Shown here piece by piece: positions 8,377-20,689 of a stretch of DNA of 57,565 nt. Origin of the DNA: Roseateles sp. YR242 (GTDB lineage Bacteria; Pseudomonadota; Gammaproteobacteria; Burkholderiales; Burkholderiaceae_C). The stretch spans positions 1-57,565 of the forward strand of contig NZ_FOAV01000022.1 in NCBI RefSeq assembly GCF_900109745.1. The letters run 5' to 3'. Every line of letters begins with the position of its first letter. The first letter of the stretch is position 1. Both the position numbers and the translations under genes were made by a program. Under the pieces are notes generated by a model. It was not told where the DNA came from. It was given only the letters and a program-made list of their open reading frames with translations, and did not search any database.

Positions 8377-8994
8377 ATGGCCCTGCACACCTGGCTCGTC
8401 TATTTGCTGACTGTCGTTGGCCTCTCGCTCACCCCGGGCCCGAACAGCCTGCTGGTGCTGAGCCACGGCGCCTTGCACGGCCACCGGCGCGCATGTTTCA
8501 CGGTGGCAGGCGGGGCGGTGGGCTTCATTGCGCTGATCGGTCTTTCGATGCTGGGCATCGGTGCACTGCTGCAGACCATGGCTGGCGCGCTCACCGCGCT
8601 GAAGATCGTCGGTGGCGCCTACCTGTGCTGGCTGGGGTTCAAGCTGTGGCGGGCGCCTGCCATCGAGCTGGACACCACTGAAGCGTCCACCTCCGGCGAT
8701 GCCCGTCGCCGGACGCTGTTCCGGCAGGGCCTGTTCGCCGCCATCTCCAATCCGAAGGTGCTGCTCTTCTACGGCGCCTTCCTTCCGCAGTTCATTGACC
8801 CCACCCGCAGCCTCCTGATGCAGTTCGCCGTCATGGCGGCCACCTTCGCCCTCATCGAGGGCGTGGTGGAGTACCTGCTGGTGCGCCTGGCCTATCGCAT
8901 CCGCCCGTGGCTCAGGACATGGGGCCGGCAGTTCAACCGGGTCTGCGGTGGCATGTTTGGCGTGCTGGGCGTGGCGTTGCCGTTCACCAGGTGA
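8377..8994 (+). CDS. LysE/RhtB-family amino-acid exporter
   Basis: 205 aa from ATG 8377, a typical length. The N-terminus has the family signature LSLTPGPNSLLVLSHG, followed by helices GAVGFIALIGLSMLG and KIVGGAYLCWLGFKLW, the cytoplasmic loop, then QGLFAAISNPKVLLFYGAFLPQFID, a second family hallmark. About five to six inner-membrane helices are visible. Members export amino acids such as homoserine, threonine or lysine, or quorum-type metabolites; the substrate cannot be told from sequence. A further in-frame TTG at 8359 is less likely. Confidence 0.88.
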   Translation: MALHTWLVYLLTVVGLSLTPGPNSLLVLSHGALHGHRRACFTVAGGAVGFIALIGLSMLGIGALLQTMAGALTALKIVGGAYLCWLGFKLWRAPAIELDTTEASTSGDARRRTLFRQGLFAAISNPKVLLFYGAFLPQFIDPTRSLLMQFAVMAATFALIEGVVEYLLVRLAYRIRPWLRTWGRQFNRVCGGMFGVLGVALPFTR

Positions 8995-9172
8995 TGTGAG
9001 CTACCCCAGTCAATCCTTTTGCTAGGGGGCCGCCGCATTCACGGGATGACAGCGCCCATGGGCCATCCCGTCACGTTACCGCGAAGGCGCTATCGCCGCT
9101 TCTTCCTTCAACACCTAGTCTGCATTCATTCCAACCGGGGCGGCATCCGCCCCACATCTCGGGAGTGAAGCG

Positions 9173-10630
9173 ATGGCAACGATCGAAGAACTGGGCAGGA
9201 AGATGCTGGGCACCCTGAACGACATCCTGACCGGCGGGGATGGCAAGGTCCCTGCGCCCGTCAACAACAAGATCTCATGGTGCCAGCCCGGCATCCCCTT
9301 CATGCCGGAGGACTTCCAGTTCGCGGCCGAAGGCATTGCCAGCATTGCCGATGCCGAGCATCTGAAGAAGATGCAGAAGCAGGCGTTCAACTTCTCGCTG
9401 GCGGTGGACTTCGTGCCCGACGTGAGTGGCATCTATGCGGGCGACCGGCAGCAGACCATCTACCGCACCTCCGAAGCCCGGATGAGCCACATGTATGGCG
9501 AGATCCTGAAGTTCTCCAAGGTGGTGCAGAGTGAACTTTCCGCCGACGAGAAGGCCAAGATCGAAAAATTCCGGGGGTTGCTCTACGCGACGAAGACGAC
9601 CAAGAACCTCGTGAATGACGAGGAGAAGACGTTCTCCGAGCCGGGGCCGGTATTGGTGGCCTACAACAGCACGATGTCTAACTACATCGACGCCGCCACC
9701 AACTACCAGAACAAGCGCATCCAGGCACAGGTGGCGACCGGGCCCGGTGGTGCGGCGGCGGTGGCGGACTTTCAATACAACGCCGAGAACTACTACCTGA
9801 AGGTGAAGGCCGCGCTCAACCAGTGGGTCTCGGAGGGGTACCGCAACGAGGTCGATGAGATGCACGCCTACATCGACCACGTCACCCAGCGGTCCATGAC
9901 GCTGTGGAAGCAGCAACTGCTCGAGCTGTATGACCGCGGCACGCTCACCGACGCAGACAGCAACTCCCCGTTCAAGTACACCACCATCATTCCCGGTGCT
10001 TTCGCCACCTCCAACGGTTGGACGGGTTATTCGTTCAGCCACGAACAGGCCAACTCCAGCAGTAACTGGCGCACGAGTTCCTGGAGCGGGGGCGGTGGCC
10101 TCAATCTGGGTCTGTGGCGCGCGAGCGGGGGGGCCAATGGCAACACCGAGTCCTCGCAGAACAGCCTCAACGTCAACAACTTCAAGATTTCCTTCGAGCT
10201 GGTGCAGGCCGTCATCGCGCGCCCCTGGTTCTACCCGGAGTTCTTCATGAACCGGGGGTGGACGCTGCGCAAGGGGGAAGGCTGGAACTTCGAGGAATAC
10301 CCCTCCGACGGCGCCGCCGTGCCCAAGGGCACCTTCATCGGTTATCCCACCCAGGCCATCTTCATCCGCAACCTGGTGATTGAATCGGACGAGTTCGCCA
10401 CGGCGTTTGCGCAGCATGCGTCGTCGGTCAGCGGTGGTGGCTCGGTGGGCTGGGGGCCGTTCTCCATCCATGGCAACTACTCGCACGCCAGCGGCAGCCA
10501 GAGCTACAGCATGGACCGGCAGGGCGGCCGCATCGTCGTGCCGGGGATGCAGATCATTGCCTTCATCAACCATTTGATTCCAACGGCGCCCAACCCGTTG
10601 CCGGACATTCCCGCCGAGCAGTTCCAGTAA
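9173..10630 (+). CDS. Conserved protein of unknown function, first gene of a three-gene operon
   Basis: 485 aa, GGGAGTGAAGCG just before the ATG, no signal peptide. I do not recognise the family. It has a mostly helical, charged first half (Lys/Glu-rich to ~270, including YRNEVDEMHAYIDHVTQRS) and a Gly/Ser/Trp/Asn-rich second half with likely beta structure (NWRTSSWSGGGGLNLGLW, SGGGSVGWGPFSIHGNYSHA). Segments GYRNEVDE...DHVTQR and SFELVQAVIARPWFYPEFF correspond to GHRNEVEE...DALTQR and EFTSAKLQRPWFDGEVF in the next gene, so the two are paralogues. The 9-bp gap to that gene implies cotranscription. The helical-plus-amphipathic-sheet layout could suit a pore-forming or particle-forming protein, but that is speculation. 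Confidence 0.7.
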   Translation: MATIEELGRKMLGTLNDILTGGDGKVPAPVNNKISWCQPGIPFMPEDFQFAAEGIASIADAEHLKKMQKQAFNFSLAVDFVPDVSGIYAGDRQQTIYRTSEARMSHMYGEILKFSKVVQSELSADEKAKIEKFRGLLYATKTTKNLVNDEEKTFSEPGPVLVAYNSTMSNYIDAATNYQNKRIQAQVATGPGGAAAVADFQYNAENYYLKVKAALNQWVSEGYRNEVDEMHAYIDHVTQRSMTLWKQQLLELYDRGTLTDADSNSPFKYTTIIPGAFATSNGWTGYSFSHEQANSSSNWRTSSWSGGGGLNLGLWRASGGANGNTESSQNSLNVNNFKISFELVQAVIARPWFYPEFFMNRGWTLRKGEGWNFEEYPSDGAAVPKGTFIGYPTQAIFIRNLVIESDEFATAFAQHASSVSGGGSVGWGPFSIHGNYSHASGSQSYSMDRQGGRIVVPGMQIIAFINHLIPTAPNPLPDIPAEQFQ

Positions 10631-10639
10631 GGAGCGGCC

Positions 10640-12220
10640 ATGACAGCGCTTGACTCACGTCTGGCCCTGGCGCTGATGGCCAAGGCCGAGCGGGTGTTCG
10701 GGTCACCGGGGCAGGTACTGGCGTTTCCCCTGTCGGGCGCCAGCTACCGCGCCGGGCAGCTCAACTTCCTGCCGACCAGCACGGATGCCGAAGTCGCGCG
10801 CGCGGCATTGGGCGCGCTCTCTGACTTCTCGAGCCTGGTGAACACGCTCCCCCTCGGGCGTGCCTGGGAGGCAGGGGCCGGGCGGGCGGACCTTCCATCG
10901 GTCTACCGGCAGGTCATCGAGGGTGCCCAGATCGCGGACCCGACGGAATCCGAGGCGGACCGCCAGCAGCTTCAAGCCGCGCAGCGCTTGTTGATCAGCA
11001 GCAACCTGGATGGCTCGGAGGTCGACACCCCGGTGTATGCGGCCTACAAGCGGTGCCGCGACACCTGGTTGCTGGCCTCGCAGCAGTACAGCGCGGCCAA
11101 GGCCAGTGGTGAACTGGGCGCGGACGAGGCTGCAAGGCAGGCCTGGCTGTTCAATGAGCCCGTGCTCAAGGCTGCCGTGGACAAGGCTTTGGAGGACTGG
11201 CGACTGGCCGGCCACAGGAACGAGGTGGAGGAGGCGCAGGCCCGGATCGATGCGCTGACCCAGCGGGCACCCGTCACGCAGTGGCACGACTGGGACCTCC
11301 GGTCGCGCCGCGGCGTCGGCTCGGTGGCGGACCTCACTGGTCAGCCGTTCTGGCCGGCCTACATCAGCCCGGCCAATGCCTGCGAGGTCGGCTGGCAGCG
11401 GATGGTGCTGACGCGTGGCGAGGTCGAAGCCTTGCAGGCGAGTGCGCCGGCAGAGATGAAGGCCCGGCTGGGGGCGGGCAGCGCAACACTGGCGGTGGAA
11501 CAACTGCAGTTCGAGTTCACCTCCGCCAAATTGCAGCGGCCCTGGTTCGATGGAGAGGTGTTCAGCGCCCGCTTCTGGCGGCCTCGGCCCGGGTCGATTC
11601 TGCAGGTCAGCCAGGGCCTTGAGCCCTTTGCCGGAGCCTGCCCGCTGTATGCCAGTGCGGTGGTGTTCTTTCGCCGGGTCCGTGCCGTGGTTCAGGGCGA
11701 GACGGCGGCGGCCAATAGCCTGGGGGGCCAGGCGGGAGGGTTGGATCTGGGCCTTATCCAACCCACCTGGACCGCGCTCAAGGAAGTGCCGCCTGCGCAG
11801 GCTGGTGGCGCCGCGCCGGAGCGGGTGGAGGAAGCGCCCGATGAGCTGTTGCACCGAGGGGCGATCCGGCCGGTGGCCCTGCCTGCCCATCTGCGCATGG
11901 CGCCTGAACACCCCTCCATCGGGGGTCTGGCGGCGGCCGTGGTGGAACCGCCCGATCCGGTGGGCATCGCAGGCATTGCCGGTCCAGGCCGCGCGCGAGC
12001 GGCGTTTCGCTTCTCCGAGCGCGATCTGGTGAACCGCCATCTCATTCTCCGCGACGTGCAATGGACCCCGCCCGTCATCCAGGAACCCGCGCTACCGGCG
12101 GGCGGGACCTCGGTCCTTGCCACCAACGACGACGACATCTTCATCCTGGCGTTCATCTGCACCGCAGTGCCCGCCAGTCCTGACCCCGATCCCGGCCTGG
12201 TGTGGAACCCGGCCGGCTGA
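10640..12220 (+). CDS. Conserved protein of unknown function, paralogue of the upstream gene
   Basis: 526 aa starting 9 bp after the previous stop. It shares with its neighbour a helical region (DWRLAGHRNEVEEAQARID) and a LQRPWFDGEVFSARFW segment, but lacks the Gly/Ser/Trp-rich tail. Instead it has a Pro/Ala-rich stretch (~375-450) and ends with NDDDIFILAFICTAVP. No signal peptide or enzyme motif is visible. Diverged tandem paralogues plus a small membrane partner suggest a multi-subunit assembly, which is inference from organisation only. Confidence 0.65.
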   Translation: MTALDSRLALALMAKAERVFGSPGQVLAFPLSGASYRAGQLNFLPTSTDAEVARAALGALSDFSSLVNTLPLGRAWEAGAGRADLPSVYRQVIEGAQIADPTESEADRQQLQAAQRLLISSNLDGSEVDTPVYAAYKRCRDTWLLASQQYSAAKASGELGADEAARQAWLFNEPVLKAAVDKALEDWRLAGHRNEVEEAQARIDALTQRAPVTQWHDWDLRSRRGVGSVADLTGQPFWPAYISPANACEVGWQRMVLTRGEVEALQASAPAEMKARLGAGSATLAVEQLQFEFTSAKLQRPWFDGEVFSARFWRPRPGSILQVSQGLEPFAGACPLYASAVVFFRRVRAVVQGETAAANSLGGQAGGLDLGLIQPTWTALKEVPPAQAGGAAPERVEEAPDELLHRGAIRPVALPAHLRMAPEHPSIGGLAAAVVEPPDPVGIAGIAGPGRARAAFRFSERDLVNRHLILRDVQWTPPVIQEPALPAGGTSVLATNDDDIFILAFICTAVPASPDPDPGLVWNPAG

Positions 12221-12244
12221 CTCTCAACTTCAAGGAGCATCATC

Positions 12245-12886
12245 ATGACGACCCCCTTTCGTCCCTACGGCGAAGCATCGCTGAATTACTACCTGCAAGG
12301 TTTTGCCAAGGCCTATATCGCCAACGAAGTCTCGGTTCAGGAAGACGAGGTCCCCGAGGACATGCAGGCGCCGTACCGGGACGGCTTGCAGGACGGTGAG
12401 CGTTGTGCGGTGGAAGGCTTCCCTGTCGAACCGACGTTCTATGACCTCCGGGAAGGCGTGCACCATCCGGTGGTGACGGCGGCCGAGGGGCTGGATATCG
12501 CCGCCGAGATGTACGGCGTGGGGCACGCCATCTGGAAGGGCCTGCTGGGTGCGGCATTCTTCGAGACGGCCGTGCTGGCCCTGATGGTCAGCATTGCGGC
12601 CACCCAGCATTTCCAGGAAGCCGCAGCGGCGGTGCGCCCGACCAACTACGTGGAGTTTGCCAACTTCCTCGGCAGCATCGCAGACCCCGTCTCCATCGAA
12701 CTGTTTGTGGGCGGTGGCGTGGACGAGAACGAGGAGGGCAGGGAGCTGCAGATGACGTCCGTCTTCAAGACGCTGGAAGAAGCCCGCCAGGCCGTACTGG
12801 CCTTGGGCCGACCCAAATACATCATCTGCTCACTGCGGACCGACATGAGTGGGGGCATGCGCCTCGTGGAACGGTCGGAGGAATGA
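12245..12886 (+). CDS. Unknown protein with one probable membrane helix, third gene of the operon
   Basis: 213 aa, AAGGAGCATCATC before the ATG (a good ribosome-binding site), 24 bp after the second gene. The first ~100 residues are acidic, then a hydrophobic stretch LLGAAFFETAVLALMVSIAA (~100-120) looks like a helix that could insert in or lie on a membrane. The C-terminal half is a small alpha/beta-looking region (MTSVFKTLEEARQAVLALGRPKYIICSL). I do not recognise the family. It may serve as partner, anchor or antidote for the two larger proteins; this is only a guess from operon position. The gene converges on the GH5 gene, with a G6C5 palindrome between them. Confidence 0.65.
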   Translation: MTTPFRPYGEASLNYYLQGFAKAYIANEVSVQEDEVPEDMQAPYRDGLQDGERCAVEGFPVEPTFYDLREGVHHPVVTAAEGLDIAAEMYGVGHAIWKGLLGAAFFETAVLALMVSIAATQHFQEAAAAVRPTNYVEFANFLGSIADPVSIELFVGGGVDENEEGRELQMTSVFKTLEEARQAVLALGRPKYIICSLRTDMSGGMRLVERSEE

Positions 12887-12910
12887 CGAACCACGGGGGG
12901 CCCCCACCCC

Positions 12911-14293
12911 TTATTTGGCCGCGTTGACGATCTTGGTGATGATGTCCGAGTAGGTGCGGCTGCCGGTGGTCCGGTCAAACAGGCCCATGCTGTGATTGCT
13001 GGTCGACGCGCCGGCGTCCCAATAGATGGGCACGGCACCATGCGTCCAGGCGGACCGGGCCACGTACTGGTCCCAGGCGGTTCGATACGCCTCCGCTCCC
13101 GAATACTCGGTGCGGCGGATGGCGCCGAACTCGCCCAGGATCACCGGGACGCCCTGGTCGACGAAGCGCGTCTTCATCTTCTGGAACTGACCGTCGATAT
13201 AGGACTCGTTGGCCCAGGTCTCGGTGTTGGCCGCACTGCTGGCCCCCGCACCCCATTGCCAGATGGCGCTGTTTTCATTCAGCGTGAAGTTGTAGGGGTC
13301 GTAGAAGTGCACTTCCATCATCAGGCGCTTCGCCACCGAATCGCTGGGCACCGTCGCGAAATTGACGGTGTGGTCGATGTTGGTATTGAAGCCCTGGACC
13401 ACCAGGTGGCGCGCCAGGTTGCCGCCGCCCGTGGCGCGTACCGCGTTCACGAAGGTCTGGTTGAAGCTGTTCTGGACCGTGTAGTACTCCACCGTCGGGG
13501 TGCCGTAGTCATTGGTCACCATGACCTCGTTGGTGCCAGCAAACAGCAAGGTGTCGTCATACCCCTTGAAGTTGTTGGCGATCTGGGTCCAGAACTTGGT
13601 GATGCGGGTGTTCACCGTGGCCTGCTGGGCATAGGTGGGTTGCATCCAGCCACCATCCCAGTGGATGTTGATGATGGTGTAGAGGCCGGCCGTGCGGGCG
13701 TAGTTGACCACCTGGGTCACCCGCGCCATCCAGGTGGCGCTGATGTTGTCGTTGGCATCGGCGTACTGCTTCCAGGACACAGGAATGCGCACGGTCTTGA
13801 AACCCGCGGCCTTGATGGCGGTGAACAGCGCCTGATTGGCGGCCGGGTTGCCCCAGGCGGTTTCGCCGCCAATGGCCTCCAGTGAGTTGCCGAGGTTCCA
13901 GCCGGCCCCCATCAGCGCGGACAGCTGCAGGCTGGTCAGGTCCCGGAAGCCCGGCACCGTGACAACAAAGCTCTGCGTCGACTTCGTGCCGCAGCTGTTG
14001 GTGTAGGTGGCCACGGCGGTGCAACTGGCCTTGGCGGTGAGGCTGAGTTCCCGCGAACTGGCGGACGCGCCGCAGCCGGACCAGGCCCAGGCACCACCGC
14101 TGGTGGGTTGGGGCCCGAAGGTGAGGGCGCTGCCGGCCGCCGCTGTGGCGGCTGCGGTGTTGCTCCAGGCGCCGGTGCCGATCTTGACGTAGGGCTTGAT
14201 CGTGGTCGCCGTGCAGGTTTGCGCGTCTGCGTTGAGCGCGCTCATGAGGCCGCACGCTGCCATCAGCAGCGCGGCCAGGGGTCTTGCCGTCAT
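12911..14293 (-). CDS. Secreted GH5-family glycoside hydrolase (endoglucanase-like) with N-terminal accessory module
   Basis: 460 aa. Signal peptide to ~24 (LLMAACGLMSALNADA). Residues ~25-115 form a Cys-containing, Thr/Ala/Ser-rich module (KIGTGAW...AWSGCGAS...SCTAVATYTN) that looks like a carbohydrate-binding domain. The catalytic domain follows: GWNLGNSLEA, FKTVRIPVSW, IINIHWDGGW, then the acid/base Glu in FAGTNEVMV (~253) and the nucleophile Glu in VILGEFGA (~387), the classical GH5 pair. It should cleave beta-1,4-glucan or a related beta-glycan outside the cell. GGAGACAACACC precedes the ATG. It is one of several exported hydrolases in the window (M4 protease, GH64), consistent with a predatory or saprophytic lifestyle. 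Confidence 0.88.
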   Translation of the reverse strand: MTARPLAALLMAACGLMSALNADAQTCTATTIKPYVKIGTGAWSNTAAATAAAGSALTFGPQPTSGGAWAWSGCGASASSRELSLTAKASCTAVATYTNSCGTKSTQSFVVTVPGFRDLTSLQLSALMGAGWNLGNSLEAIGGETAWGNPAANQALFTAIKAAGFKTVRIPVSWKQYADANDNISATWMARVTQVVNYARTAGLYTIINIHWDGGWMQPTYAQQATVNTRITKFWTQIANNFKGYDDTLLFAGTNEVMVTNDYGTPTVEYYTVQNSFNQTFVNAVRATGGGNLARHLVVQGFNTNIDHTVNFATVPSDSVAKRLMMEVHFYDPYNFTLNENSAIWQWGAGASSAANTETWANESYIDGQFQKMKTRFVDQGVPVILGEFGAIRRTEYSGAEAYRTAWDQYVARSAWTHGAVPIYWDAGASTSNHSMGLFDRTTGSRTYSDIITKIVNAAK

Positions 14294-14507
14294 GGTGTTG
14301 TCTCCAGGTCGAAGGTCGCCTCGCGCCTTGCCGCAGAGGGCCTCATGGGACCCCCTGTCCTTGGGAGGAAGGTTAGTTCGCGCGATGGACTAATTTAGCG
14401 GCATAAACCCTGAGACGGATGTGCGGGAGAGGCAACTCTCGTAACCAGGCGATGGGGCGTGCCGGGCGTGACCCCTGAAACAGCGGCACTCCAATGACGG
14501 GCTGTCA

Positions 14508-15536
14508 CTAACGACGCCGTTGCCTGCGGATGGCCGCCAGCAGCATCAGCGCCCCGACCGTCATCAGCAGTCCCGTGGTGGGTTCCGGCACCGCCGGCGC
14601 CAGCGCATTGGCGTAGTCCACCCCGACCGCATTGAATGCGGTGATGCCACTCAGCAATTGGCCGTTGACATCCCGTACCTCGGTGATGCCGCCCCAATAG
14701 AGGCTGCTCCCGAAACTCGTATTGAAGGCCGACACGCCGTCCATGGCCGCATCCAGGTTGAAGTTGCCCACCGTGGCCGACCCTTGCACGACGGCGTCCC
14801 AGGTGAAGGACAGCGGCTGGCCGATGATGAAGCTGGCGGTGTGCTCCCCGTCCCAGATGGGTCGATCGTGTGAATCCCCGCCGTACTGCATGCGCAGGAG
14901 GCTTCTGAACATGGCGTCTTGCACGGCGGACCCCGGGTTATTGACGTCCGGGGCCGACATGTAGAAACCACTGGAAATAGCGGAAAAGGCGGTGAACTGG
15001 GTCCCCGAGCCCAAATCCGGGTTCTGTACCAGATTGCCATCGGCAAACACGCCGCCCTCGGCCACCAACCGGAAGGTCACGGTGGCCTCGGTACCCGCCA
15101 CACAGGTGGGGCAGGTGATGAGGAAACTGTCGGTCAGCCGGGCGTGGGCCTCCGCACTGGACACCACCTGGTCAATCGTTCCCGCCCCGCTGAGATGGGC
15201 CCCGCCGACGGTCTGCAACTGCATGTGGCCATAGTCGACCACGCCCCATGCGCTGGCCCACGCGCCACCGGTGAGCCCGCCCAACTGCCCATCCGTGCTG
15301 GCGTGTGATGAGACGCCGCCGGCGCGAGCCAACGATTCGGTGCCAGGGGCCACCGTGCGGCCAAAGGCGGACGCTGAACTGGTGGCGGTGACCTCCAGGC
15401 TGGCATCCTGCGCCAGCGCCACCCCGCCGAACAGCACCGTGCCGGCCACCAGGACGGGGCGGGCAAAACGCCGAATGACTCGATGGATCCACGGGTGGTC
15501 CGAGCGGGGGACCGACACCGACAAGGCTTGCTTCAT
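14508..15536 (-). CDS. PEP-CTERM exported protein
   Basis: 342 aa. The N-terminus has an export signal after a basic stretch (RRFARPVLVAGTVLFGGVALAQ). The C-terminus has the full PEP-CTERM sorting tag: VPEPTTG, a hydrophobic helix (LLMTVGALMLLAAI), then RRQRRR. Exosortase recognises and cleaves this tag and the product usually ends up in the envelope or extracellular matrix. The body is Gly/Ser/Ala-rich beta-type sequence without a known enzyme motif. No exosortase gene is in this window. The gene is alone, with the GH5 gene downstream on the same strand after a ~215-bp gap. Confidence 0.85.
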   Translation of the reverse strand: MKQALSVSVPRSDHPWIHRVIRRFARPVLVAGTVLFGGVALAQDASLEVTATSSASAFGRTVAPGTESLARAGGVSSHASTDGQLGGLTGGAWASAWGVVDYGHMQLQTVGGAHLSGAGTIDQVVSSAEAHARLTDSFLITCPTCVAGTEATVTFRLVAEGGVFADGNLVQNPDLGSGTQFTAFSAISSGFYMSAPDVNNPGSAVQDAMFRSLLRMQYGGDSHDRPIWDGEHTASFIIGQPLSFTWDAVVQGSATVGNFNLDAAMDGVSAFNTSFGSSLYWGGITEVRDVNGQLLSGITAFNAVGVDYANALAPAVPEPTTGLLMTVGALMLLAAIRRQRRR

Positions 15537-15688
15537 GGAGATGCTCCTTGCCGGGAACGATCCGGCGTTGACTTTGAAAGGCGCGCTGCGTCACGCCCTT
15601 GGCGAGGCGTTCTGCAGCGCTTCCTTAACAGTAGTCGACGGCCGGCGCTCGCCCTGTCGGCGATTTCCGCTTCAACCAGGCATGGCAA

Positions 15689-15723
15689 AGCCGGCGCACC
15701 GCATTCGCAGCGGTGCGCCGGCT
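15689..15723 (-). terminator. Strong hairpin terminator after the M4 protease gene
   Basis: AGCCGGCGCACCGC and GCGGTGCGCCGGCT form a perfect 14-bp stem with a 7-base loop. On the minus strand it is followed by TTTGCC, a short U-tract. It lies ~25 bp past the protease stop. Confidence 0.75.
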
Positions 15724-15748
15724 GACTGGCTGGCTATCTAACCGAAGA

Positions 15749-17995
<2,247 letters not shown>

Positions 17996-20551
17996 TCAGC
18001 GGTTCAGATAAGGCGCGGTCCGGGAGGCCGGCACGGTGGCCACGTCCTGCGGCGTCCCCGCCGCCACAATGCGGCCGCCAGCGCCTCCCGCGCCGGGGCC
18101 GAGGTCGATCACCCAGTCCGCCTGGGCGACCACACGCATCTCGTGCTCCACCACCACCACGGTGTGGCCCGCCTCGACCAGATCCCGCAACTGCGCCATC
18201 AGCTTGTCGACGTCCGAGGGATGCAGCCCGGTGGTGGGCTCGTCCAGCACATAAAGCGTGTGGCCGCGTTGTGCCCGCTGCAGTTCCGTCACCAGCTTGA
18301 TGCGCTGGGCTTCGCCGCCGGAGAGCTCCGTGGCCGGCTGACCCAGGCGCAGGTACCCCAGCCCGATGCCTTGCAGCAGCCCCAGCGGGCGGGCGAGGGC
18401 AGGTTCATCCGCAAAGAAGGCCAGGGCCGCGTCGACGGTCATGCCCAGCACGTCCGCAATGCTGCGGTCGCGGTAGAGGACCTTCAGCGTGGCGGCGTTG
18501 TAGCGGGCACCGTGGCAGCCGGGGCAGGGCGCAAAGACGCTGGGCATGAAGAGCAGTTCGACGCTGACAAAACCTTCGCCCTCGCAGGTCTCGCAGCGGC
18601 CCTTGGCCACGTTGAAGGAAAACCGCCCGGCATCGAAGCGGCGCGCACGGGCCGCCGGTGTGGCGGCGAAGAGCTTGCGCACGTGGTCGAACAAGCCCGT
18701 GTAGGTGGCGAGGTTGGACCGGGGTGTGCGGCCGATCGGTTTCTGGTCGACCTGGACCAGCCGGCGAATCGTCTCCGCGCCTGTAGCAATGCGCCCGCCG
18801 GTGGCGGCAGACAATTCGTCCTCGGCCTCCTCATCGTCCTGCGCCGCCGTGGGTTCCTGGCCCAGGTGTTCTGCCACCAGATCCACCAGCGCGCGGCTGA
18901 CCAGCGACGACTTGCCGGAGCCGGAGACACCCGTCACTGCGGTAAAAACGCCCAAGGGGAACTCGGCGTCAAGACCGGCTAGATTGTTTTGGGTGATGCC
19001 TTCAAGCCGCAGCCAGCCTTTGGGCTGGCGCCGTTGGAGCAATGGCGAAGCGTCGCCATCAGCATCGGGCTCGGATTCATTGCCTGGCTCGCTCTGCGGG
19101 AACAGATAGGCGGCCGTGCGCGATTCCACCACGCCCGCCAGGCCTTCCACCGGACCGCTGTAGAGCACCCGCCCACCCAGTTCACCGGCTGCGGGCCCCA
19201 CATCCACGATCCAGTCCGCCGCGCGCATCAGATTCAGGTCGTGCTCCACCACATAGACCGAGTTGCCCGCCGCCTTCAGCTGGCGCAACGCATCGAGCAG
19301 GGATTCACCATCGGCGGGATGCAGGCCGGCGGACGGTTCGTCCAGCACATAGACCACGCCGAACAGGTTGGAGCAGATCTGCGTGGCCAACCGCAAGCGC
19401 TGCAGCTCGCCAGGAGAGACCGTGGGCGTGGACCGGTCCAGCGAGAGATGGCCCAGGCCCAGCGTCAACAGCGGGCCCAGACGCATCAGCACGTCGTCCA
19501 CCAGGCGCTCGGCCGCCAGGCGCTTTTCTTCACTCAGCTCGGCGGGCTTGGCCCGACGTAGCCGCTGCGCGAGATCTGCCAGGGGTAACTGGGCGAGCGT
19601 GCCGATGTCGAGACCGTCGAACGTGACCGCCAGGGCCTCGCGCTTGAGCCGCTTGCCATCGCATTCGGGGCAGGCGCCGCCGATCATGTAGCGGGAGACA
19701 CGGCGCTTCATCAGCGCACTTTGCGTCGTGGCGAAGGTGTGCATCACGTAGCGCCTGGCGCTGCTGAAGGTGCCCTGGTAGCTGGGCTCCATCTTCTGGC
19801 GCAGGGCGTCCTTGGTCTCGGCGGGCGTGAAGCCTGCATAGACCGGCACGGTGGGCTGCTCTTCCGTGAAGAGGATCCAGTCACGTGTCTTGCGCGGCAG
19901 CTGCCGCCACGGCTTGTCCACATCGATGCCCAGCGTGACCAGGATGTCCCGCAGGTTCTGCCCGTGCCACGCGGGAGGCCACGCGGCCACGGCACGTTCG
20001 CGGATGGTCAGGCTGTCGTCCGGGACCATCGAGGCCTCGGTGACCTCATAGACACGGCCCAGCCCGTGGCAGTGCGGGCAGGCGCCCTGTGGGGTGTTGG
20101 GCGAGAAGTCCTCGGCATAGAGCATCGGCTGCCGAGGCGGATAGTGGCCCGCCCGCGAATACAGCATGCGCAGCAGGGAGGACAGGCCGGTGACGCTGCC
20201 CACGGAGGAGCGTGCATTGGGCGTGCCACGCTGCTGCTGCAGCGCCACCGCCGGTGGCAGGCCGTTGATGGCGTCGACGGCGGGAACACCCACCTGGTCG
20301 ATCAGCCGGCGGGCATACGGCGCCACGGATTCGAAATAGCGACGCTGGGCCTCGGCGTAGATGGTGCCGAACGCCAGCGAGGACTTGCCGGAGCCGGAGA
20401 CACCGCTGAAGACCACCAGCGCGTCCCGCGGGACGTCCACATCCACGTTTTTCAGGTTGTGCTCGCGGGCCCCGCGCACCTGGACAAACGGGCTGCGGTG
20501 AGCAGGGGGCTCGATGGGGCGAGAGGTCTGGCGGTTGGAGCGTGACGGCAA
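17996..20551 (-). CDS. UvrA2-like ABC ATPase (short excinuclease-type protein)
   Basis: 851 aa from a TTG at 20551, chosen because GAAGGTG sits 6 nt upstream and similarity starts soon after ([22 protein letters not shown]). An ATG at 20644 would add 31 unconserved residues. Two ABC cassettes: Walker [20 protein letters not shown] and [16 protein letters not shown]; signatures [13 protein letters not shown] (first, SPGE instead of SGGE) and [13 protein letters not shown]. Cys-pair zinc elements CPHCHG, CPECDG, CETCEG and CPGCHG are present. True UvrA is ~940 aa; the shorter length suggests the UvrA2 class, which lacks most of the UvrB-interaction region and is linked to tolerance of DNA-binding drugs. 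It is not with uvrB or uvrC here. Confidence 0.88.
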   Translation of the reverse strand: MPSRSNRQTSRPIEPPAHRSPFVQVRGAREHNLKNVDVDVPRDALVVFSGVSGSGKSSLAFGTIYAEAQRRYFESVAPYARRLIDQVGVPAVDAINGLPPAVALQQQRGTPNARSSVGSVTGLSSLLRMLYSRAGHYPPRQPMLYAEDFSPNTPQGACPHCHGLGRVYEVTEASMVPDDSLTIRERAVAAWPPAWHGQNLRDILVTLGIDVDKPWRQLPRKTRDWILFTEEQPTVPVYAGFTPAETKDALRQKMEPSYQGTFSSARRYVMHTFATTQSALMKRRVSRYMIGGACPECDGKRLKREALAVTFDGLDIGTLAQLPLADLAQRLRRAKPAELSEEKRLAAERLVDDVLMRLGPLLTLGLGHLSLDRSTPTVSPGELQRLRLATQICSNLFGVVYVLDEPSAGLHPADGESLLDALRQLKAAGNSVYVVEHDLNLMRAADWIVDVGPAAGELGGRVLYSGPVEGLAGVVESRTAAYLFPQSEPGNESEPDADGDASPLLQRRQPKGWLRLEGITQNNLAGLDAEFPLGVFTAVTGVSGSGKSSLVSRALVDLVAEHLGQEPTAAQDDEEAEDELSAATGGRIATGAETIRRLVQVDQKPIGRTPRSNLATYTGLFDHVRKLFAATPAARARRFDAGRFSFNVAKGRCETCEGEGFVSVELLFMPSVFAPCPGCHGARYNAATLKVLYRDRSIADVLGMTVDAALAFFADEPALARPLGLLQGIGLGYLRLGQPATELSGGEAQRIKLVTELQRAQRGHTLYVLDEPTTGLHPSDVDKLMAQLRDLVEAGHTVVVVEHEMRVVAQADWVIDLGPGAGGAGGRIVAAGTPQDVATVPASRTAPYLNR

Positions 20552-20689
20552 AACGGCACCTTCAAGTGGACAATTCCAAAATATCCATTCATGGAATAGC
20601 GCTTGAAGAGCAAGGCGGATGCCCGAGGGATACCCGCGCTGCATACCCAGGCTGCATCGGCCCGCTGCATAAGCCGGGTGGATCCGTGC

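Noticed and set aside
12890-12910. Bidirectional terminator at the G6C5 palindrome
   Set aside because: It has no loop or U-tract; a bare GC palindrome is not enough.
14395-14507. Riboswitch (c-di-GMP type) near the GH5 and PEP-CTERM genes
   Set aside because: A small GGAGAG...CTCTC hairpin exists, but the conserved riboswitch core is not present and the position is downstream of a gene end.
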